From positions 1-10,480 of the forward strand of contig JAFTRB010000210.1 in NCBI GenBank assembly GCA_017462445.1: a stretch of DNA of 10,480 bases, read 5' to 3'. The notes below the pieces were generated by a model. That model saw only the letters and a program-made list of their open reading frames with translations, did not search any database and was not told where the DNA came from. The position numbers were made by a program, and so were the translations under genes. Positions 5,944-10,480 of this stretch are shown piece by piece (position 1 is the stretch's first letter; each line of letters starts with the position of its first letter). The DNA comes from Clostridia bacterium (GTDB taxonomy: Bacteria; Bacillota_A; Clostridia; Oscillospirales; CAG-272).

Positions 5944-7303
5944 CGAGCGCGACAATGTGACGGTGGACCTTGAGACAGGACACAAAAAAGCAAGAGTGGC
6001 AATAGCCAAGGGAGAGGCTGTTATTAAGTACGGCTACCCCATCGGCATCGCCACCGAGGATATCGGGGAGGGTGAGCCTGTACACACCCACAATATGAAA
6101 ACTGCCCTGGGCGAGAAGCTGGAGTACGAATACAAGCCCTCGCTCACCGCCATCAAAAAAGCAGAAGGCGACATCACCTTCCTCGGCTATGAAAGAGAAA
6201 ACGGCGAGGTGGGTATAAGAAATGAAATCTGGATTATTCCCACCGTAGGATGTGTAAACAAGGTTGCCGAGCAAATTGCCGACGCAACCGGCGCCATCGC
6301 CCTTACCCACCCCTACGGCTGCTCTCAGCTGGGAGATGACCACGCAAGAACTCAGGAGATTTTAGCCGGCCTTGTCCGCCACCCGAACGCGGGCGGAGTA
6401 TTGGTGCTTGGGCTAGGCTGCGAGAATAATAATATCGAGCAGTTCAAGACCGTTTTAGGCGAATATGACCCGAGGCGTGTTAAATTTCTCGTCTGTCAGG
6501 AATGCTCAGACGAGCTTACCGAGGGCGTAAGACTTGTTCGCGAGCTGGAGGAATTTGCCTCCCACTATTGCCGCAAGCCTATCCCCATCAGCCGACTTTG
6601 CGTAGGGCTGAAATGCGGCGGAAGCGACGGATACAGCGGCATCAGCGCCAATCCCTTAGTCGGCAAAGTCACAGACCTTCTTACATCCCGAGGAGCCTCC
6701 TGTCTGCTCACCGAGGTACCCGAAATGTTCGGCGCCGAGCAGATTTTAATGGAGCGGTGCGAGAGCCGCGAGGTCTTTGACCGTACGGTTGCCCTGATCA
6801 ATGACTTCAAGGACTACTACACAAGACACGGGCAGGTGGTGTACGAGAACCCCTCCCCCGGCAACAAGGCGGGCGGAATTACCACCCTGGAGGAAAAGTC
6901 CCTGGGCTGTATCCAGAAGGGCGGAAGTGCCACGGTCGTCGATGTGCTTGACTACGGCGAAAGGGTGAGAAAAAGCGGTCTTTCCCTGCTGAACGGTCCC
7001 GGGAATGACGGAGTAGCCATAACAAACCTCACCGCCGTCGGCGCGCACCTGATTCTCTTTACAACAGGTAGGGGCACACCCCTCGGCGCTCCCGTTCCAA
7101 CTATTAAGATATCCACAAACACGCCTCTGGCAAGCAGAAAAAATAACTGGATAGATTTTGATGCAGGACCTGTTCTTCTCGGAAAGGAATTGACAAACGA
7201 GCTGTTTAGTTATATAATAGAGGTTGCCGAGGGCAGTGCTACCAAAAATGAAACTGCCGGCTTTAAGGAAATTACAATATTCAAGGACGGAGTAACCCTA
7301 TGA
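5933..7303 (+). CDS. uxaA: Altronate dehydratase
   Basis: 456 residues, UxaA/GarD family. It dehydrates D-altronate to 2-keto-3-deoxygluconate. The N-terminal SAF-like domain (about 5-70) holds GEGEPVHTHNMKT (45-57). The catalytic region has GYERENGEVGIRNEIWIIPTV (85-105), HPYGCSQLGDDHART (126-140), LGCENN (161-166), GLKCGGSDGYSGISANP (225-241) and TTGRGTPLG (377-385). Both domains that are split into two genes in some Firmicutes are in one chain here. Length is slightly under the E. coli protein (about 495). The start overlaps the end of uxaB, with GGAGAG 8 nt upstream; the stop overlaps the uxaC start as ATGA. Galactarate dehydratase is a relative, but context favours altronate. Confidence 0.94.
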   Translation: MLINERDNVTVDLETGHKKARVAIAKGEAVIKYGYPIGIATEDIGEGEPVHTHNMKTALGEKLEYEYKPSLTAIKKAEGDITFLGYERENGEVGIRNEIWIIPTVGCVNKVAEQIADATGAIALTHPYGCSQLGDDHARTQEILAGLVRHPNAGGVLVLGLGCENNNIEQFKTVLGEYDPRRVKFLVCQECSDELTEGVRLVRELEEFASHYCRKPIPISRLCVGLKCGGSDGYSGISANPLVGKVTDLLTSRGASCLLTEVPEMFGAEQILMERCESREVFDRTVALINDFKDYYTRHGQVVYENPSPGNKAGGITTLEEKSLGCIQKGGSATVVDVLDYGERVRKSGLSLLNGPGNDGVAITNLTAVGAHLILFTTGRGTPLGAPVPTIKISTNTPLASRKNNWIDFDAGPVLLGKELTNELFSYIIEVAEGSATKNETAGFKEITIFKDGVTL

Positions 7304-8658
7304 GCTTTATCAACGATAACTTTATGCTTAGAACCGAGACCGCAAGAAGGCTATACGCCGCTGTCAAGGACCTACCCATTATCGACTACCACTGCCACCT
7401 CAGCCCCAAGATGATTGCCGAGGACTACAAATTCAGAAATGCTTTCGACCTGTTCCTGGGCGGCGACCACTACAAGTGGAGACAAATGCGCACCAACGGC
7501 ATTGACGAGAGACTCATAACCGGCGACGGTGACGAATATGAGAAGTTCCTCGCCTTTGCAAGAACTATGCCCTACCTCATAGGCAACCCCCTCTACCACT
7601 GGACTCACCTGGAGCTGAAGAGATACTTTGATATCGACGAGACTCTCTCGGAAAAGACAGCCAAGGCAATCTGGGATAAGGTCAACGAGTGCCTCGCCAA
7701 GCCCGAGTTCAGCGCCCAGAGCCTGATAAAGCGCTCCAATGTCGAGGTAGTCTGCACCACCGATGACCCCAAGGATACACTGGAATACCACGAGCAGCTC
7801 CGCGGCTTCTCCACCAAGGTGCTTCCCACCTTCCGCCCCGACAAGCTTGTAGAGATTGGCAAGGATACCTTTATCCCCTACATCACCGAGATCGGTGTGG
7901 AGACCTACGACGAGCTGGAGGAATGGATCAAGGACAGAATAGCCTACTTTGACGCCCACGGATGCCGTCTGTCCGACCACGGTCTCGACTATATTCCCTA
8001 CGCCATAGGAGATGTGAAGAGCATCTTCGAGCGCCGCATATCCGGCGAGACTCTCGATAAAGAGGAGATTGATGCCTTCAGGACCGCAATCATTCGGCTC
8101 TGCGCAAAGGAATATAACCGCCTGGGATGGACAATGCAGCTCCATATGGGCGCAATCAGAAACAATAACACCAGAATGTTCGAGCAGCTCGGCCCTGATA
8201 CCGGCTTTGACTCCATCAACGATCTCACCGTGGCAGAGCCTCTCTCTCGCCTCTTAGATTCGCTGGAGTGCGAGGACTCGCTCCCCAAGACCATTCTCTA
8301 TACCCTCAACCCCAAGGACAACTATGTCCTCGGTACAATGCTCGGCAACTTCCAGAAGGCGCCAACCCCCGGAAGAATTCAGTTCGGCTCGGGCTGGTGG
8401 TTCAATGACCAACGCGATGGCATGGTAGCCCAGATGACCTCGCTTGCCAACCTCGGTATGCTCTCCCGCTTTGTGGGAATGCTCACCGATAGCCGCAGCT
8501 TCGTCTCCTACCCCCGCCACGAATACTTCCGCCGCATAATGTGCGACCTAATCGGCACCTGGGTAGAGGACGGCGAGTACCCCAACGACACCGAAACCCT
8601 CACCGAGATCGTCCAGGCTATCGCCTACTACAACGCAAAGAGCTATTTCAATTTCTGA
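7300..8658 (+). CDS. uxaC: Uronate (glucuronate/galacturonate) isomerase
   Basis: 452 residues, amidohydrolase-like TIM barrel. It interconverts D-galacturonate with D-tagaturonate and D-glucuronate with D-fructuronate, the first step for free hexuronate in the cytoplasm. Family marks: IIDYHCHLSP (27-36) with metal ligands His31 and His33, CTTDDP (152-157), MQLHMGAIRNNN (279-290), GSGWWFND (363-370), and TDSRSFVSYPRHEYFRR (396-412). Length is close to the E. coli enzyme (470). It is the last gene of the operon, coupled to uxaA through an ATGA overlap, with GGAG 7 nt upstream of the start. No hairpin with a proper T-tail follows directly. Confidence 0.97.
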   Translation: MSFINDNFMLRTETARRLYAAVKDLPIIDYHCHLSPKMIAEDYKFRNAFDLFLGGDHYKWRQMRTNGIDERLITGDGDEYEKFLAFARTMPYLIGNPLYHWTHLELKRYFDIDETLSEKTAKAIWDKVNECLAKPEFSAQSLIKRSNVEVVCTTDDPKDTLEYHEQLRGFSTKVLPTFRPDKLVEIGKDTFIPYITEIGVETYDELEEWIKDRIAYFDAHGCRLSDHGLDYIPYAIGDVKSIFERRISGETLDKEEIDAFRTAIIRLCAKEYNRLGWTMQLHMGAIRNNNTRMFEQLGPDTGFDSINDLTVAEPLSRLLDSLECEDSLPKTILYTLNPKDNYVLGTMLGNFQKAPTPGRIQFGSGWWFNDQRDGMVAQMTSLANLGMLSRFVGMLTDSRSFVSYPRHEYFRRIMCDLIGTWVEDGEYPNDTETLTEIVQAIAYYNAKSYFNF

Positions 8659-8700
8659 TTTCCAAAATTAGCACCATCTTATATCTAATAATCATTCATC

Positions 8701-8747
8701 GAGCGCCAGTCGACATAACGATTTTCTCGTTACGCCGCCCGGCGCTC
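8701..8747 (-). other. 47-nt stem-loop, better paired on the minus strand
   Basis: Arms 8701-8721 and 8727-8747 around a 5-nt loop. The outer 7 bp (GAGCGCC/GGCGCTC) and inner 6 bp (TAACGA/TCGTTA) are perfect. Between them the plus strand has A-C mismatches at 8708/8740, 8713/8735 and 8715/8733 and one T-C at 8710/8738. Read as minus-strand RNA, the three A-C positions become G-U pairs, leaving a 21-pair helix with one G-A mismatch. As plus-strand RNA it could still fold and serve as a weak 3' hairpin for the uxa transcript (AATTTTA follows), but the base changes favour the minus strand. Confidence 0.55.
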
Positions 8748-8820
8748 AATTTTAAAGAAGAAGCTCCCCACTTTCATAAAGAAAACAGGGGCAAACACTC
8801 TACAAAAATACACTACTCTC

Positions 8821-8911
8821 AAACCGATCCCGAAAGCAAAATGCGACCATCTCCATCTTGTGTGTGCCAACGGTTAGCTCATTAATGATGGAAATGATCG
8901 CTCGGAGGTTT
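8821..8911 (-). ncRNA. Candidate structured RNA, minus strand
   Basis: A 15-bp helix joins 8843-8857 (GCGACCATCTCCATC) and 8887-8901 (GATGGAAATGATCGC). Two positions are C-A mismatches on the plus strand but G-U pairs on the minus strand. Outside it CCGA/TCGG (8830-8833 with 8902-8905) and AAACC/GGTTT (8821-8825 with 8907-8911) extend the helix with an internal loop and a bulge. The apical loop is 29 nt. I recognise no known RNA family, and I see no clear minus-strand promoter directly upstream. Function unknown; a decayed mobile element end is an alternative. Confidence 0.35.
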
Positions 8912-8946
8912 TTCTTTGCTTACTGCGTATCAAATTTTGAATGCTG

Positions 8947-9012
8947 TTTTTTTGCATTTTTGAGGGTTTTCGGGCATTTTCACGCGTTTTTTCGCCCATT
9001 TTTGACCTGTTT
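8947..9012. other. Phased T-tracts, predicted curved DNA
   Basis: T-tracts at 8947-8953, 8957-8961, 8967-8970, 8977-8980, 8987-8992, 8999-9003 and 9010-9012 are spaced on average about 10 bp centre to centre. Between them lie short G/C-rich spacers. Tracts of four or more T in phase with the helix are the classic cause of intrinsic bending. No open frame with a ribosome site explains the pattern. Confidence 0.55.
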
Positions 9013-9027
9013 CCATCTCATAAAGAA

Positions 9028-9065
9028 AAAGAGCCGTCCGAGTGTGTGTCCCTGGGCGGTTCTTT
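9028..9065 (+). terminator. Intrinsic terminator, plus strand
   Basis: A 12-bp stem AAAGAGCCGTCC (9028-9039) / GGGCGGTTCTTT (9054-9065) has a 14-nt loop. Two pairs are G-U only when read as plus-strand RNA, which sets the direction. The arm ends in TTCTTTCATTATT, and a longer T-run follows at about 9085. It lies some 370 nt behind uxaC and no plus-strand gene ends nearby, so it ends either a long uxa 3' UTR or an unseen transcript. Confidence 0.65.
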
Positions 9066-9190
9066 CATTATTGTGCTTCATTTCGTTTTTTTTATTAACC
9101 ATTCCGTTTTCTTATTGATTTTAACCCCCGGGGAGTGCTTCCCTATCGCGTTTTCTTGCAGTTGCTCTAAAAAATCCAAAATCATAATAG

Positions 9191-9237
9191 AAAACCCCGC
9201 AAATCATAAGAGTGAGCTCGTTGAATTGCAGGGTTTT
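9191..9237 (-). terminator. Intrinsic terminator of the AlbA_2 gene
   Basis: Arms AAAACCCCGCAA (9191-9202) and TTGCAGGGTTTT (9226-9237). The single C-A mismatch of the plus strand is a G-U pair on the minus strand, giving a 12-pair stem. On the minus strand GGGGTTTTC and further T-rich sequence follow. It lies about 30 nt behind the TAA at 9270-9272. Confidence 0.75.
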
Positions 9238-9249
9238 TAGTGGTATAAT
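9221..9249 (+). promoter_or_regulatory. Near-consensus promoter, antisense to the AlbA_2 gene
   Basis: TTGAAT (9221-9226), a 17-bp spacer and TATAAT (9244-9249) on the plus strand. Transcription would start near 9256 and run into the 3' end of the minus-strand AlbA_2 gene. No plus-strand protein gene lies downstream in the window. It overlaps one arm of the terminator at 9191-9237, so part of the match may be chance. Confidence 0.5.
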
Positions 9250-9269
9250 TGTATTGCAATAGATTTTGA

Positions 9270-10480
9270 TTAATTAGCGGAAGCATCATTATTCTCGTCA
9301 GCTAAAAGAGGAAGAGAGCCCAAAGCCGTAAACTTAGAGTAGAATAATTCATCAATTATAGCTTCGGCGGTATACGGAACGCCCCATTTTTCCATTTGGC
9401 GCTTATCAATTGTATATAACCCTGTCTTAGGGATTCTGTCATCGGTAACCACAATGTCGGTTCCTACTATCCTTCGGCACTCCCTAATTTGGGCAAGCAT
9501 TTTTTGATTTTTGCCTCTCCAATCAGGGTTTGATTCAAGAATATTTTTATCATAAAAGACAACCGGTTGAAATTGCCTAATCACAGTTAACGATTCATAT
9601 TTCTTGGCGTATACTATTTTATCAGGAAACAATTCGCCCATAATCAATGTATACACATCCTGATAAAGGTTCAAAAACGTCCTAGCATAAATCATATTTA
9701 TGGTGGGGTCGTCCGGATTATTGTTAATTAGCAAAATACGCATTTTTGCACTACCATCCGCCATTATCTCAAGGAAGTTGTTGGTATGTGCCGGCAACTT
9801 TCCATCAGGAGTTGACACCCCTCCCGGAGTATATAATATAGAGTTTCCTACGCACGTAATGTTGAAAGAATCTGTTTTGCTAGATAGTTTTCCCGCTATG
9901 TCCTGCAGGTTAACTTTATTTATTATTTCATACGCCGTTTGAGTGTTGGACGAAGCTAAAACAAAACCCATATCAATATATCCGTAAATATTATTGCTGT
10001 TGGTGCCAACTTTAGGAATAGAAACTTTGCTTTCCATTCTAACCAACAACTGTTCTCGTTTGTTATAAATCTGCGAGAGACGAACCGAGTCCTTTATCGG
10101 AAATGATCCTGACGAAAGGCGCTCATATATTTTCCCTGCACTAGTTATGTACGGCGGTTCTGCTCCTTCATCTATTTTTATAACATAAACTACTTTATCC
10201 CAACATGTAAACTTTCTTACATCAAAAGAAGGCGTAGGTGTTATAGAATCATGCATAGTTGTGTGGATGCGCTGTTCATTCCATGCGGAACACCCTTCAA
10301 TTTGCTTGTCATCGGATATACCTATAAAAATATATCCACCAAAAGTATTAGCAAATGCAGACACTTCCTCCATAAGTTTTTTGGGAGCTACTTTGTCGTC
10401 TTTGAATTAGAAATAAAACGATTCATCAAAATCCTGTTCATCTATTACAGCTTGAATGTCAGCAGGTTCCAAAGCAGACC
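9270..10480 (-). pseudogene. AlbA_2 (Schlafen-like) domain gene with in-frame stop, partial
   Basis: The minus-strand frame enters at the right edge, meets TAA at 10407-10409, and then stays open for 378 codons to the stop at 9270. The first Met after the TAA (10371-10373) gives 367 residues but has no ribosome site. The N-terminal part is AlbA_2: FKDDKVAPKKL, then EEVSAFANTFGGYIFIGISDD (2-22 from that Met) and KIYERLSSGSFPIKD (81-95). The family usually reads Phe/Tyr-x-Glu-Phe-Lys just before this; here the sequence is SFYF-stop-FKDD, so TAA replaces what is probably GAA. AlbA_2 proteins are putative nucleic-acid-binding proteins or regulators, some linked to defence or mobile DNA. The rest (100-367) I do not recognise. 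The gene is clearly A/T-richer than the uxa operon, which suggests transfer. A terminator follows it. A shortened product by re-initiation is possible. Confidence 0.72.

Noticed and set aside
7372..8145. Long minus-strand open frame (about 257 codons) opposite uxaC
   Set aside because: uxaC is unmistakable on the plus strand with all family motifs; the antisense product is low-complexity Val/Gly/Leu sequence.
8730..8777. 15-residue minus-strand mini-frame MKVGSFFFKIERRAA
   Set aside because: It has no ribosome site, ends inside a hairpin, and is too short to support as a gene; kept only as context for the structured region.
9191..9237. Reading this hairpin as the plus-strand terminator of the uxa operon
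   Set aside because: It is over 500 nt from uxaC, another plus-strand terminator lies before it, and the G-U pair and nearby gene end fit the minus strand better.
8541..9240. Several overlapping plus-strand open frames between uxaC and the AlbA_2 gene
   Set aside because: They have no ribosome sites, overlap one another, and are Phe-rich because of T-tracts and hairpins. I found no coding signal in this gap.

Overview
The window looks like chromosomal DNA of a low-to-mid GC Gram-positive anaerobe, most likely a gut clostridium (Oscillospiraceae/Lachnospiraceae type). The grounds are strong AGGAGG-type ribosome binding sites, Clostridia-like protein families, an A/T-rich sigma-A-type promoter, and a polygalacturonate/pectin-sugar operon. 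The species cannot be named from the sequence alone.

Layout. (i) 1-620 is an RNA/repeat region. It has one intact tRNA-Pro(GGG) on the minus strand with its own near-consensus promoter (551-579) and intrinsic terminator (342-365), plus at least three broken tRNA-Pro fragments. It also has two 92-bp copies of an unnamed repeat whose central 11-bp hairpin differs between copies only by compensatory base-pair changes. (ii) 624-3111, all on the minus strand, holds an AraC-family regulator, a Bcp-type peroxiredoxin 10 nt downstream of it, a GrpB-family/inorganic-pyrophosphatase-like fusion protein, and a small zinc-ribbon-like protein translationally coupled to the fusion gene. (iii) 3112-3261 is a divergent A/T-rich control region. 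(iv) 3262-8658, plus strand, is a tight four-gene hexuronate operon: GH4 glycosidase with a CHEV motif (probable alpha-galacturonidase), tagaturonate reductase (uxaB), altronate dehydratase (uxaA) and uronate isomerase (uxaC). (v) 8659-9269 has no convincing gene but is rich in structure: two stem-loops whose mismatches resolve to G-U pairs only on the minus strand, a run of helically phased T-tracts, a plus-strand intrinsic terminator, and a minus-strand terminator overlapped by a near-consensus plus-strand promoter. (vi) 9270-10480, minus strand, is an A/T-richer AlbA_2 (Schlafen-like) gene. It runs off the right edge and is interrupted by an in-frame TAA exactly where the family has its conserved Glu before Phe-Lys.

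How the genes work together. The GH4 enzyme would release galacturonic acid from short alpha-linked oligogalacturonides. UxaC isomerises D-galacturonate to D-tagaturonate, UxaB reduces it with NADH to D-altronate, and UxaA dehydrates that to 2-keto-3-deoxygluconate. The KDG kinase/aldolase steps and a transporter are not in the window. The divergent AraC-type protein, with a cupin sensor domain, is the obvious candidate regulator, probably an activator because the GH4 promoter is poor.

The most unusual items are the covarying repeat hairpin in the left region, the possible minus-strand structured RNA and phased T-tracts at 8700-9012, and the nonsense-interrupted AlbA_2 gene.
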